Positions 1-8,577 of a stretch of DNA of 64,000 bases are shown one piece after another. The position numbers and the translations under genes were made by a program. The stretch lies in the NCBI GenBank assembly GCA_963789215.1, contig CAWBJY010000006.1, positions 100,060-164,059 of the forward strand. The letters run 5' to 3'. The first letter of the stretch is position 1; every line of letters begins with the position of its first letter. This stretch comes from Phormidesmis sp963789215 (GTDB lineage Bacteria; Cyanobacteriota; Cyanobacteriia; Phormidesmidales; Phormidesmidaceae). The notes under the pieces were generated by a model that was not told the DNA's origin, did no database searches, and saw nothing but the letters and a program-made list of their open reading frames with translations.

Positions 1-411
1 CGCTGGGTTCGCGATTCCACTTTGAGACTAGCCCTCTAAGGCCAGTGAAAACAGCTTGGGCTATCTCTTTTGCTTGATTAGCTTGCGTGGGGCTTTTCAT
101 CTTGGGGGTTCTCTTTGCTCAGGTGAGTATATGCGAGGGCTATGGATTGATAGCCGCAGCTATCTTTTCAGCCTTGGGCCGACGCAGCAGGGACGAAAAA
201 CAATGAAGTTATGTAATCGTTTGCGGGCGCTCGGTAGGTTTATACATCCGTGCCGTTTACGTATTTTCCGCAAAGGGGTGGGCCAGAACGTGGGCTGTCA
301 CTGCGATTTGAGCTGAGTTTTACGGCTTGCGGTCTAATTACTGCGGCGATCGCAGAATCTCGAGATTTGTACCTGATAGGTAATTAGTCGTAAAGTTTTA
401 ACGGAGGTTTC
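1..411. other. Upstream region without a supported gene
   Basis: No convincing gene is visible. The only open frame of note (86 codons) is rich in Cys, Gly and Arg, matches no family I recognise and lacks a good ribosome-binding site. A short hairpin (GATAGC, 4-nt loop, GCTATC, followed by TTTTC) lies at 149-164 and could be a weak terminator of a gene outside the window. The last 20 bases carry a strong GGAGG ribosome-binding site for the sigma-factor gene, so its promoter should lie in this stretch, but I cannot place it. Confidence 0.4.
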
Positions 412-1122
412 ATGGGTTCAGCGGCAGCTCCAAATGCCCTGTCTTGGCTTATGTGTTCTAAGGTCAGTAGCTCTACAGGTAATACTCAAGGCGGCGATTC
501 GTTAGCGGCTTTGAAACAACAGGTTGTGGAGACTTGCAAACACCCGCGCGGCAGTGCGGCTAGGCAAAAGGGAATGACTCAGCTCGTGCGGCTGATAGGT
601 CGGCGGCTGTGGCACACTTCGGATGCTTACTATGGCGACGCGCTTCAGCAGACCTGGATTTATTTTTGTCGTAATCTGTGCGAGGCGACGACCGGACGGG
701 CTTACGATCCGGAAATAGCCAGCCCGGTTACCTGGCTAAATGCGTATCTAAAGCGGCGACTGCAAGACTTTAAGATCGCGGAGAATAAGCAGCGGCGGGC
801 AACGGTTTCTAGCCGGAGTCGAGGCGATGAGGGCGATGCTTTAGACCCGATAGATCGTCTGCCTGCGCCGCCGGATATTCCACCTTGGCTGGAGCAGGTT
901 GGACGCTGGGCTGCTGAAGATAAGGCACTCGCTGAGGTGCATATTAGCCAGCATCCAGAGGTGACGGCAAGGCTGCTGATTTTGAAGCGGCTACCACCGG
1001 AGACGCCTTGGAAGGTGCTAGCGCAAGAGTATAAAATTTCGGTGGGTACGCTCAGCAGTTTCTATCAGCGCCAGTGCCTGACTCGACTAAGAGACTACGG
1101 GCGAAGCCAGGGTTATTTGTAA
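412..1122 (+). CDS. Sigma-70 family RNA polymerase sigma factor, cyanobacterial ECF-like
   Basis: A 236-residue protein with the layout of a small alternative sigma factor. Residues about 45-125 form a helical, Arg/Trp-rich region-2-like segment with aromatic residues (DALQQTWIYFCRNLCE) that would contact core polymerase and the -10 element. A variable Pro-rich linker follows. Residues about 190-236 form a region-4-like helix-turn-helix (ETPWKVLAQEYKISVGTLSSFYQR) for -35 recognition. The ATG sits 4 nt after a perfect GGAGG. It is the first gene of a same-strand series with DUF1822, CHAT-CHASE2 and DUF928 genes, a combination I recall as recurrent in cyanobacteria. I infer that it transcribes this cluster or a cell-surface regulon. 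No anti-sigma factor is obvious; the DUF1822 protein is a candidate. Family assignment is fairly sure, targets unknown. Confidence 0.75.
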   Translation: MGSAAAPNALSWLMCSKVSSSTGNTQGGDSLAALKQQVVETCKHPRGSAARQKGMTQLVRLIGRRLWHTSDAYYGDALQQTWIYFCRNLCEATTGRAYDPEIASPVTWLNAYLKRRLQDFKIAENKQRRATVSSRSRGDEGDALDPIDRLPAPPDIPPWLEQVGRWAAEDKALAEVHISQHPEVTARLLILKRLPPETPWKVLAQEYKISVGTLSSFYQRQCLTRLRDYGRSQGYL

Positions 1123-1200
1123 GTACGTGCTGTCTCATGATGCCTAAAGTAACAACCTTTGCGTATTTTTTGATGAGCTGCTGATAAGTTGTTCTATCGA

Positions 1201-1268
1201 GTTTTTATTACTTATTTCTTGTTACTTAGTTTTTATTACCTAGTTTTTATTACCTAGTTCTTATTACG
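1201..1268. repeat. Five tandem copies of an AT-rich 14 bp unit
   Basis: Five consecutive 14 bp units with consensus GTTTTTATTACCTA fill the 259 bp gap between the sigma-factor and DUF1822 genes. Copies 3 and 4 are identical; the others differ at one to four positions. Each unit can be read as two heptads (GTTTTTA and TTACCTA), resembling the short tandemly repeated repetitive sequences of cyanobacteria. It could bind a regulator of the downstream genes or simply reflect replication slippage. Confidence 0.85.
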
Positions 1269-1381
1269 CCGTGACCTGTTGGTTCGGCCCTTTGTGCAGG
1301 TTTTGACCGGCCTTGTTGAGGCTGCGTTGATTTATTTTTCTTAGAATGTCTAACGGTTTTCACAAGGTTTAAACGCATACC

Positions 1382-2350
1382 ATGCAGCTTTCTTATCATT
1401 CGGGCATTACGCTACCTATTACCTCAGAGTTTCGCCGTATTGCGGATGCTTTTGCAGCGCAGTGCCCTGTTCAGGAGAAGGCGGATCGGATTCGGCGTAA
1501 TACGCTGGCAGTGTGCGCGGTAAATCTCTATTTACAGATGATGGATATTCCGACGCAGGTGGAAAGGAGCGATAGCTGGAACCCGATGATGCAGATGATG
1601 GCGGATGTGGCAGATTTACAGGTGCCGGGGGTGGGGTCGTTGTCTTGCCGGGCTGTTTTGCCGAGCGAGGACGTTTGCTATGTGCCGCCAGAAGATGGGT
1701 GCGATCGCGCGGGCTATATTGCCGTTGTGCTAGATGAGCAGACCGCAACGCTGGTGGGCTTTACGGAAACGGTTGGCGAACGGACGCAGGTGGCGCTGAC
1801 TCAGTTTGCGCCGATGGAGGCACTGATAGACAAGGTGCACGCCTTGCAAGCGGTAGCGGCGGATTCTGCTGTGACCCAGCTGAGCCGCTGGGTGGGAGAA
1901 CAGATAGACGAGCTAGTGGAAACTGGATGGCAAGCCGTGGATCGGCTGCTGAATCCTGCGGAAACGGACTTTGCTTTTCGCTCAGTCAGTGAGATTGAGC
2001 CGCTTGCTGTAGAGGCGAGCCGAGCTAAGCTGGTGAGTTTGGGCATTCGGTTTGACGAGTCTGTTCGAGTTGCACTGGTTATGCGGCTCACTCAAGCTGC
2101 CGTCAGCGAGGAAGAGACGATGCCGCAGACGCATATTGTTCTACAGGTTCGCCCTTTGGAGGCGTCGGCTTACTTGCCGGAAGGACTGTTGCTTTGCGCT
2201 TTGGATGATGAGGCTGTGGTCGTGGCTTCGGCAACGTCGAGAGCGATGGATGATTATATTCAGCTTCAGTTTAGCGGAGAGGTTGGGGAGCAGTTTGGCG
2301 TTCGGCTGGCGCTAGATGGGGTCAGCTTTGAAGAACGGTTTGCGATCTAG
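1382..2350 (+). CDS. DUF1822 family protein
   Basis: A soluble acidic protein of 322 residues with no signal peptide or membrane segment. The opening (residues 10-60: an FRRIADAFAAQCPVQEKADRIRRNTLAVCAVNLYL segment, described here in part) and the hydrophobic, Leu-rich C-terminal half with a LVMRLTQ and ILQVRPL pattern match what I know of the cyanobacterium-specific DUF1822 family, whose function is unknown. The middle holds a Trp-containing segment ending DRLLNP, also typical. It lies 94 bp before the CHAT-CHASE2 gene on the same strand, so co-transcription is likely. Because it is the only cytoplasmic partner without a recognised activity in this cluster, a regulatory role towards the sigma factor or a substrate role for the CHAT protease is possible; that is inference only. 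Confidence 0.75.
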   Translation: MQLSYHSGITLPITSEFRRIADAFAAQCPVQEKADRIRRNTLAVCAVNLYLQMMDIPTQVERSDSWNPMMQMMADVADLQVPGVGSLSCRAVLPSEDVCYVPPEDGCDRAGYIAVVLDEQTATLVGFTETVGERTQVALTQFAPMEALIDKVHALQAVAADSAVTQLSRWVGEQIDELVETGWQAVDRLLNPAETDFAFRSVSEIEPLAVEASRAKLVSLGIRFDESVRVALVMRLTQAAVSEEETMPQTHIVLQVRPLEASAYLPEGLLLCALDDEAVVVASATSRAMDDYIQLQFSGEVGEQFGVRLALDGVSFEERFAI

Positions 2351-2444
2351 CGGCGGGATCTCGCTGTAATCTAGGAAGCACGCTCTAGAAGGCCGTTTTA
2401 AGGACTGTTTTATGGGACGATGAGTCGCTTCGGGGTGTGGCTAG

Positions 2445-4964
2445 ATGAGTGGTTTAGATAAGCGGGTAGTGCTAAAAATTGGGTCGGGTAGCTGGCAGAC
2501 TGGCTATGCGGCGGCGGTGCAGATTGGCGCTGAAGGAATGGCACCTCAAGTGGAGACTCAAGCTCGGCTGTCGCCCGCGCCAGATTTGCCGGGGCTATAC
2601 CGGCGGTGGCAGCAGTCTTATTGGCATTTGGGATCGGCCTATCGAATTAAAGCGCATGAGGGCGTGACCAATGTTTCGAGGGGGGCTGATATTGAGCAAT
2701 GCCGGACGCTGAGCTGGCAGCTGCGCGATCGCGTTCATCACTGGCTCAATGAGGCGGCGTTTCAGCCCATTCGCGAGAAGCTTTTGGAGCAGCTAAGTCC
2801 GCAGGATAGAACGCGCATTTTGCTGCAAACTAGAGATCCATTGCTGCAGCGATTGCCCTGGTACGAGCTGCAATTTTTCGACCGCTACCGGCAGGCTGAA
2901 GTAGGCATTTGTTCTCCGGATTATCAGCAGGCTGGCTATGGGGGAACGCGCTCTAGTCCGGTGCGGATTTTGGCGGTGTTTGGCAACGGCGTGGGTTTGG
3001 ATACGCAGATCGATCGGGCGTTGCTAAACACTTTGAACGCGGAGATTCGCATTTTAGAAGAACCTAGCCGCGAGATGTTTAATCGCTACCTTTGGGATAA
3101 TCAGGGTTGGGATATTCTGTTTTTTGCAGGGCATAGCCGCAGTGGGATGGATTGCTTGGAGGGCAGCGGTGAGCTGTTTTTGAACGCGACTGACAAGCTG
3201 ACAATTCCACAGCTAAAGCACGCGTTGAAGAAGGCGATTGACCGGGGATTGAATACGGCTATTTTTAACGCGTGCGACGGGCTAGGGCTAGCGGCTGATT
3301 TGTCGGATTTGCAAATTCCGCAGGTGCTGGTGATGCGCGAGCCAGTACCAGATCGGGTGGCTCACATTTTTTTACAAGACTTTTTGGCGTCTTTTGCGGG
3401 CGGAAGTTCTTTCTATTTGGCAGTAAGAGAGGCGCGTGAAAAGCTGCAAGGGCTGGAGGCTCAGTATCCCTGTGCGACCTGGCTGCCGGTGATTGTTCAA
3501 AATATGGCTGAGATGCCGCCAACCTGGCTGTCTTTGCAGGGGAAGCAGGAGGGTTCTGTTGCTTTAAAGGATGTTGTTCAGCCTATTTCTGAGCAGGCTG
3601 TTTCTGAGCAGGCTGTTCGAGTGCCGTTGCCTAATCAGACGAGGTCGGGGACGAGATTTTGGGAGAGATTTAGAGCCGGGTTGGGATGTAGCGTGGCGAT
3701 CGCAACTGCACTTATTTTGAGCAGGCAAATTGGATTGTTGGAACAAGGGGAACTAGGCGCTTACGATCGGCTTTTGCAGCTGCGTCCAGCGGAGGCGGTA
3801 GATGATCGGATGTTGATTGTTATCAATACGAAAGCGGATATTTCTCAGCAGACGGATGGGGTGGGTAATAGCTCTTTGTCTGAAAAGAAGCTGTTGGAAT
3901 TGTTGAATAAGCTGGAGCAGCTAGAGCCTGAAGTGGTTGGGTTAGACATTTACCAGCCGCAGTCAGCAGTTGATAAGAGCTTACAAGCGCGGCTGCGGAC
4001 GGCTGAGAATTTAATTGGCATTTGTAAGATTCCAGATCAGAGGGCCGGTTCAGACGGAATTTTGCCCTCGCCCGAGATTGCAGCGGCAGACATGCGGCGC
4101 GTGGCTTCTAATGATTTTGTGGAAACTGAAGATAATGTGCTGCGCCGACAGCTGGTTTATTTGGAGCCAGTGACTGATTTTGCCTGCCCAGGCGATACGT
4201 TTGCCACGGTGGTGGCCAGTCGCTATTTAAGCGCAGCGGACGATGTTGAAGTGACTAAGGACGAGCGGGGACGGGTTTACTTGGGCAAAAGCCTGTTCCA
4301 TACGATTGGCGAGCAGCGATCTTTTGGGGGCTATCATAATTTGAACGTAGGCGGTACTCAAACGTTGTTGAATTACCGGATTGCGAAGGAGGCAATAGGG
4401 TGCGAGCAGGTTAAGGAGACGCCTGCGGACTGCATAACGGTTTCTGATTTTCTTAAGGCGGATGTTTCTACGTTAAAAAAGGCCGTGGCGGGCCGAATTG
4501 TTTTGATTGGGACAACCGACCCGGCTTATCGAGGAGAAGATAGCTGGTTGACGCCCTATACGCGATCGCCTTCTGTGCTGAAGCAGGTGCCGGGCATATT
4601 TTTGCAGGCGCAGATGGTGAGTCAGATGATAAGCGCGGGTCTAGATGGTCGGCGGTTTTTGACGAGCTGGGCGGAGTGGCAGGAGATGGTTTGGATTGCG
4701 AGCTGGACGCTGATGGGCGGGCTGATAGGAGCCTATTCGCATTCACGCTGGGGCTATCGGCTATGGCTGAGGCTGCTGACGGCGGAGGGTTTTTTGCTGT
4801 TGGTTTGCTGGCTGTGGCTGGTGGAGTGGGGGGTTTGGGTGCCCTGGGTGCCGGGAGCGATCGCACTGCCGACGGCGGCTTTGTCGACTCAAATGACGCT
4901 GAAGGTAACCGGGCGTAAGGAAGACAAGCGTAAGGAAAACGAGCGTAAGGAAGGCGAAAGCTAG
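2445..4964 (+). CDS. CHAT caspase-like protease fused to a CHASE2 sensor domain, membrane protein
   Basis: An 839-residue two-part protein. Residues about 120-355 form a CHAT domain, the caspase-like peptidase fold: the catalytic pair is visible as His230 in FFAGHS and Cys277 in FNACDG, so the protease looks intact. A transmembrane helix (about 411-428) is followed by a CHASE2 domain (about 433-740; YDRLLQLRPAEAVDDRMLIV near its start), an extracytoplasmic ligand sensor of unknown ligand. Two or three C-terminal membrane helices (about 750-820) precede a charged KED/KEN/KEG repeat tail. The CHAT part should be cytoplasmic and the CHASE2 part periplasmic, giving a sensor-gated protease. Two small in-frame tandem repeats occur (SEQAV twice; RKE-type units at the C-terminus). 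It sits between DUF1822 and DUF928 genes in a probable operon headed by a sigma factor. Domain calls are confident; substrate and ligand are unknown. Confidence 0.85.
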   Translation: MSGLDKRVVLKIGSGSWQTGYAAAVQIGAEGMAPQVETQARLSPAPDLPGLYRRWQQSYWHLGSAYRIKAHEGVTNVSRGADIEQCRTLSWQLRDRVHHWLNEAAFQPIREKLLEQLSPQDRTRILLQTRDPLLQRLPWYELQFFDRYRQAEVGICSPDYQQAGYGGTRSSPVRILAVFGNGVGLDTQIDRALLNTLNAEIRILEEPSREMFNRYLWDNQGWDILFFAGHSRSGMDCLEGSGELFLNATDKLTIPQLKHALKKAIDRGLNTAIFNACDGLGLAADLSDLQIPQVLVMREPVPDRVAHIFLQDFLASFAGGSSFYLAVREAREKLQGLEAQYPCATWLPVIVQNMAEMPPTWLSLQGKQEGSVALKDVVQPISEQAVSEQAVRVPLPNQTRSGTRFWERFRAGLGCSVAIATALILSRQIGLLEQGELGAYDRLLQLRPAEAVDDRMLIVINTKADISQQTDGVGNSSLSEKKLLELLNKLEQLEPEVVGLDIYQPQSAVDKSLQARLRTAENLIGICKIPDQRAGSDGILPSPEIAAADMRRVASNDFVETEDNVLRRQLVYLEPVTDFACPGDTFATVVASRYLSAADDVEVTKDERGRVYLGKSLFHTIGEQRSFGGYHNLNVGGTQTLLNYRIAKEAIGCEQVKETPADCITVSDFLKADVSTLKKAVAGRIVLIGTTDPAYRGEDSWLTPYTRSPSVLKQVPGIFLQAQMVSQMISAGLDGRRFLTSWAEWQEMVWIASWTLMGGLIGAYSHSRWGYRLWLRLLTAEGFLLLVCWLWLVEWGVWVPWVPGAIALPTAALSTQMTLKVTGRKEDKRKENERKEGES

Positions 4965-5083
4965 CGGTTGCAGAACTACTGTCCGTAAGTCTGATAGGTG
5001 CGTGAGCAGCTCGTATAAATTTGACTTTGTTGCTTACGTATTCTTAGACTTGTCCCACACCCTGACTTTGCAGGATTGCCGCT

Positions 5084-6040
5084 ATGCATTCTACTTTTTC
5101 GCTTCGACTGCCGCCTTTCTGGGTGAAGATGTTTGCCTGCTCTATACTTTTGGCGGTAGTCGGCTCTGTGGCGATACCGGCAAAGGCTCAGGAACTGCCG
5201 CCTATGCCCATTCAGTTTAATCCGGAGACGCTGCGGAGTCCGGGGCGTCCGGGTGGGCGGCGGCGCGGCGGTGGATCTCGAGGAGGCTGCGCGGTGGGGG
5301 AGGTGCCTTTGAGTGCGATCGCCTATTCAGATAGCCGATCTAGCCAGTCTCTAGGGGTAGATGTGGTGAGCGAGTCGGTCGGAGCGTTTACAACTCAGGC
5401 TCAGCCGCTGCTGTGGTTTTATCTGCCACAGGCGATTTCGAATGAAACAGGGGCGGAGCTGATTGTAAAGAATGAGCGCGATGAGCTGGTATACCGAGGG
5501 CGGCTGACAGGGAGTACTGACGACAATGGGATTATCGGCGTGCCGATGCCGGTAGAGATGGCACCAGGATCTGCCTATCACTGGTTTTTGTCTTTAGACT
5601 GCGGCGAGACGTCTTCGGAAAGTGTAGACGGGTGGGTGGTGCGGCAGGCAGCTCAGGCGAATGTGGCTAGACTTTTGACCCAGGCAGAACCTCGTAATCG
5701 GGCGGCGCTGTATGCAAACTATGGCTATGGGCAAGATGCGCTAAGTGAGCTGGCGATGCTGCGGCTAGCGGACTTAGATGACCGGGAGATTGCAGCGGCG
5801 TGGGTAGGGTTTTTGAGCGGCTTGGGTCTAGAAGATTTGACGGCTGCGCCTATTTTAGATTGCTGTGAGCTAGCTGGAGCTGATGCAGAGGAGGTGGATG
5901 CGCAGGATACTGAGGTGGAGGCGCCTGAAGTGGAGGCGGTAGAAGCACCTGTGCCGGTTGAACGAGAGCTGTCGGAGCCACCTAGTCGATCGGTGATCGA
6001 GCGGGTGAGGGGTCGGGGGCGATCGCCTCGCGACCGGTAG
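5084..6040 (+). CDS. DUF928 family exported protein
   Basis: A 318-residue protein with an N-terminal signal peptide (hydrophobic residues about 14-32, likely cleavage after AKA at 35), so exported to the periplasm. A basic Gly/Arg stretch (residues about 50-68) follows, then a beta-rich domain with PLLWFYLPQ and a YRGRLTG segment, matching the DUF928 family of cyanobacteria. The C-terminal 60 residues are an acidic Glu/Val/Pro run that ends in a basic patch, probably disordered. The ATG at 5084 is preferred because the signal peptide starts there. It is 119 bp after the CHAT-CHASE2 gene and is the last gene of the cluster. DUF928 proteins have no known function. As the exported member, it could be the ligand, a cell-surface effector or a cofactor of the CHASE2 sensor. 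Confidence 0.75.
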   Translation: MHSTFSLRLPPFWVKMFACSILLAVVGSVAIPAKAQELPPMPIQFNPETLRSPGRPGGRRRGGGSRGGCAVGEVPLSAIAYSDSRSSQSLGVDVVSESVGAFTTQAQPLLWFYLPQAISNETGAELIVKNERDELVYRGRLTGSTDDNGIIGVPMPVEMAPGSAYHWFLSLDCGETSSESVDGWVVRQAAQANVARLLTQAEPRNRAALYANYGYGQDALSELAMLRLADLDDREIAAAWVGFLSGLGLEDLTAAPILDCCELAGADAEEVDAQDTEVEAPEVEAVEAPVPVERELSEPPSRSVIERVRGRGRSPRDR

Positions 6041-6146
6041 AGCGTTAGGATGTTTCGATTTTTTAGCCTGACTCTTGCATTAAAGATCAACAACCAGATG
6101 ACGAAAATTAGGCAGTTGTCTGGCGATCTAAGAACGTCTAAAAACT

Positions 6147-7556
6147 TTAATCACGCGCATCCTGGAAAGTTGGAATGGTGATTGTAAACTGCGTTCCCTT
6201 TGGAACCATCGATCGACAGGTAATGCTTCCGTGGTGTTTATCGGTAATGATTCCGTGGCTAATAGACATGCCTAGCCCTGTTCCTTTTCCAATGGCTTTG
6301 GTTGTAAAAAACGGATCAAAAATTTTCGTTTGTATCGCGGCTGGAATGCCAGGGCCGTTGTCATAAATATGGATTCTTACCTGGTCGTCTTCAAGCAGTT
6401 CTGTACGCACTCTAATTTCAGGCATCCAGTTGCTGCCTTTAGAGATGAGAGACTCTTCATCTAAAGCATCAATTGCATTGCTGAGTATATTCATAAACAC
6501 CTGGTTGAGCTGTCCGGGGTAGCATTTCACCTTAGGTAAAGGACTGTACTCTCTTGCAATTTTAATTTCGCTATCGTTAGAAAGCGCCTTGATTCGGCTA
6601 TTTAAAATCAACAGCGTGCTATCTATTCCTTCGTGAATATCTACGTCTTTAACTTCAGCCTCGTCTAACCGAGAGAAAATGCGCAGGCTCAACACAATAC
6701 TTCGAATTCGCTCTGTTCCTAGCTGCATAGACTCTAGCAGTTTGGGCAGATCCTTCGATAAGAAATCAAGATCGATATCTTCTATTTTCTGCTGAATTTC
6801 TGCAATAGGTTCTGGATAATGCTGATCGTATAGGCTGACTAATTCAAGCAGCTCGTGAGTGTAGTCCGTCGCATGTTCGACATTGCCGTAAATGAAGTTC
6901 ACAGGATTGTTAATCTCATGAGCAATTCCTGCCACTAGCTGGCCTAACGCCGACATTTTTTCCTGCTGGATTAGCTTTATTTGAACCGTCTGTACTTGCT
7001 GTAGGGCCTCAGAAAGTTCTTGAGTTCTGGCGTTTACTCGCACCTCTAACTGCTGATTCATCCCTTCTAGCTTCTGGTTGGCCTCTAGCAGCTGACGCTC
7101 AGCTCGCTCTTTCTGACCGATTTCTACTTGTAGCTGTTGATTTTGGATTTTTAGATCTTGCGTTAGGATTTGCACCTTTAAATGCGCTCGTACTCGTGCT
7201 ATTACTTCTTCGTGACGAAAGGGCTTGGTGATGTAGTCAATTGCCCCAAGCGAAAATCCCTTTACCTTGTGCTCTGTATTTGATAGCGCCGTTATGAAAA
7301 TTACGGGAATATCTTTAGTTTTCGGGTTGTCTTTAAGTCGTTTACAGGTTTCAAAGCCGCTAACTCCAGGCATCATTACATCTAGCAAAATCAGTGCGGG
7401 TGGATGATAGCTAACCTGCTCGAGCGCGCTTTCACCATCTATAGCAACCGCGACTTGAAAGCCTCCATCACATAGGGATTCAGACAGAACTTCTAAGTCT
7501 GTTGGGTTGTCATCGACAATTAAAATGCTGTGATTGTCACTGTAGGTGAGCGCCAT
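6147..7556 (-). CDS. Response regulator-histidine kinase fusion
   Basis: A cytoplasmic 469-residue protein. An intact receiver domain comes first (about residues 9-125: acidic pair in LIVDDNP, phospho-acceptor Asp in LILLDVMMPG, Lys in DYITKPF). A coiled coil follows (about 130-205), then a kinase module with its H-box (GQLVAGIAHEINNPVNF) and an ATPase domain with N-box (NQVFMNILSNAIDA), G1 (YDNGPGIP) and G2 (GKGTGLGMS) motifs. This receiver-first order is common in cyanobacteria and allows phosphorelay from another kinase to gate this one. I chose the ATG at MALTYSDN; a GTG 39 bp upstream is an alternative. It is divergent from a LuxR-type regulator, a possible output. A close paralogue of the same architecture lies at 29186-30571. 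Confidence 0.9.
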   Translation of the reverse strand: MALTYSDNHSILIVDDNPTDLEVLSESLCDGGFQVAVAIDGESALEQVSYHPPALILLDVMMPGVSGFETCKRLKDNPKTKDIPVIFITALSNTEHKVKGFSLGAIDYITKPFRHEEVIARVRAHLKVQILTQDLKIQNQQLQVEIGQKERAERQLLEANQKLEGMNQQLEVRVNARTQELSEALQQVQTVQIKLIQQEKMSALGQLVAGIAHEINNPVNFIYGNVEHATDYTHELLELVSLYDQHYPEPIAEIQQKIEDIDLDFLSKDLPKLLESMQLGTERIRSIVLSLRIFSRLDEAEVKDVDIHEGIDSTLLILNSRIKALSNDSEIKIAREYSPLPKVKCYPGQLNQVFMNILSNAIDALDEESLISKGSNWMPEIRVRTELLEDDQVRIHIYDNGPGIPAAIQTKIFDPFFTTKAIGKGTGLGMSISHGIITDKHHGSITCRSMVPKGTQFTITIPTFQDARD

Positions 7557-7903
7557 GCTGATGAAAATATCAAAATTTGTAAGTAGTGTACCCACCTCTT
7601 ACTGTCTAAAAATCGTCAAAACCACAGCAATAACGCAACTATTCAGGCTTAAAAAAAAGGACTTAATATCTTGGATGCACTCGTCAATCTGTTCTAGGGA
7701 AACGCTCGCTCACTTCTCCCTCAGCCTGAGTAGTAACAAGTAGTGTTTGCAATTTGTAGGCAGCTCGTGCCCAACGCTCGGTTGCGATCGCTTAACCGTA
7801 AAGAAAAGATAAGCAATTTGGGGGTATCCGCAGAATTACGGACAGTTTTATTGATGACTCTATATAGAGGGTAATCAAAATACTGACTAACTGAGGAAAA
7901 GCT
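7557..7903 (+). promoter_or_regulatory. Divergent control region of kinase and LuxR-type genes
   Basis: This 347 bp intergenic stretch must hold promoters for both neighbours. On the + strand a perfect 12 bp palindrome CTCTATATAGAG (7858-7869) overlaps a likely -10 element TATATA about 35 bp before the LuxR-type start codon. A second dyad, TCCG-N8-CGGA, lies at 7827-7842. Both could be operators for the LuxR-type protein acting on its own gene. A GAGGAAA ribosome-binding site follows. No gene is seen in this stretch. Confidence 0.4.
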
Positions 7904-8497
7904 ATGAAACCTATCTATTCGCAATCTGGCTCGCCTAGTGATACGCCTACGCAGTCAGTCGGGCATATTGGCGCTTTACGTGCTGCCTTGGAGAGCTTTC
8001 AAGATGGATTTATTATTGCTAGTCAATCGGGCGAAGTGCATCAAATTAATGGGCCTGCCGAGCGAATTTGTCAGCAGCTTCGACCCGCGCCAGGTAGTTT
8101 GCCAACCGAAATCTGGTGGGTTTGTGAGTCGGCAATGGTCAATCAGGAGGTTCTTTCTTTTCAAAAGATTGGTTTAGATGCTGAAATTGTTTTGCCAGGC
8201 AGTGGGACTGTACGGGTGCGCGTACAGAATATTCAGGTTGCTCAGATCGCTTGCCTACTGATTGTGCTAGAAGATCGCCAGCAAACAATCTTTAACCGAG
8301 CCTTGTCGGAAGCGGCGCTGTTTGGCTTAACAGCGCGAGAGACAGAAGTATGGCAGCTGCGATCGCGCGGCGATGGCTACAAAGAAATTTCTGCGGCGCT
8401 TTGGATCAGCGTAGATACGGTGAAAAAGCATGTGAAAAACATTCTGGCTAAGCGCCGCAGCCACGAAGACGAGCTAGATTATCTGATGACGGCCTAG
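7904..8497 (+). CDS. LuxR-family transcriptional regulator with PAS-like N-terminal domain
   Basis: A 197-residue DNA-binding regulator. The C-terminal 65 residues are a classical LuxR/GerE helix-turn-helix: LTARETEVWQLRSRGDGYKE with the recognition-helix segment SVDTVKKHVKNIL. The N-terminal 120 residues start with LESFQDGFIIASQSGEVHQI and continue with a VRVRVQNIQ strand, which resembles a PAS sensor domain; no receiver-type phospho-acceptor is present. It has a good GAGGAAA ribosome-binding site 6 nt before the ATG. It is divergent from a receiver/kinase gene, so it may answer to it, or it may sense redox or a small ligand by itself. The recognition helix is certain in type; target genes are unknown. 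Confidence 0.85.
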   Translation: MKPIYSQSGSPSDTPTQSVGHIGALRAALESFQDGFIIASQSGEVHQINGPAERICQQLRPAPGSLPTEIWWVCESAMVNQEVLSFQKIGLDAEIVLPGSGTVRVRVQNIQVAQIACLLIVLEDRQQTIFNRALSEAALFGLTARETEVWQLRSRGDGYKEISAALWISVDTVKKHVKNILAKRRSHEDELDYLMTA

Positions 8498-8577
8498 CAA
8501 ATCTGCACCGCACCTAAGCGATGAAAGACATTTCCAGCCACTTGTTGGGTCGTTGACTGAGGTGACGATGCGACGAG

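Noticed and set aside
56..316. An 86-codon open frame at the window's left end
   Set aside because: No recognisable family, no good ribosome-binding site and an amino-acid make-up unlike neighbouring proteins; likely chance.
4468..4866. A 132-codon frame antisense to the CHAT-CHASE2 gene
   Set aside because: Ser/Pro/Ala-rich translation typical of the reverse strand of a real gene; the + strand frame has clear domains.
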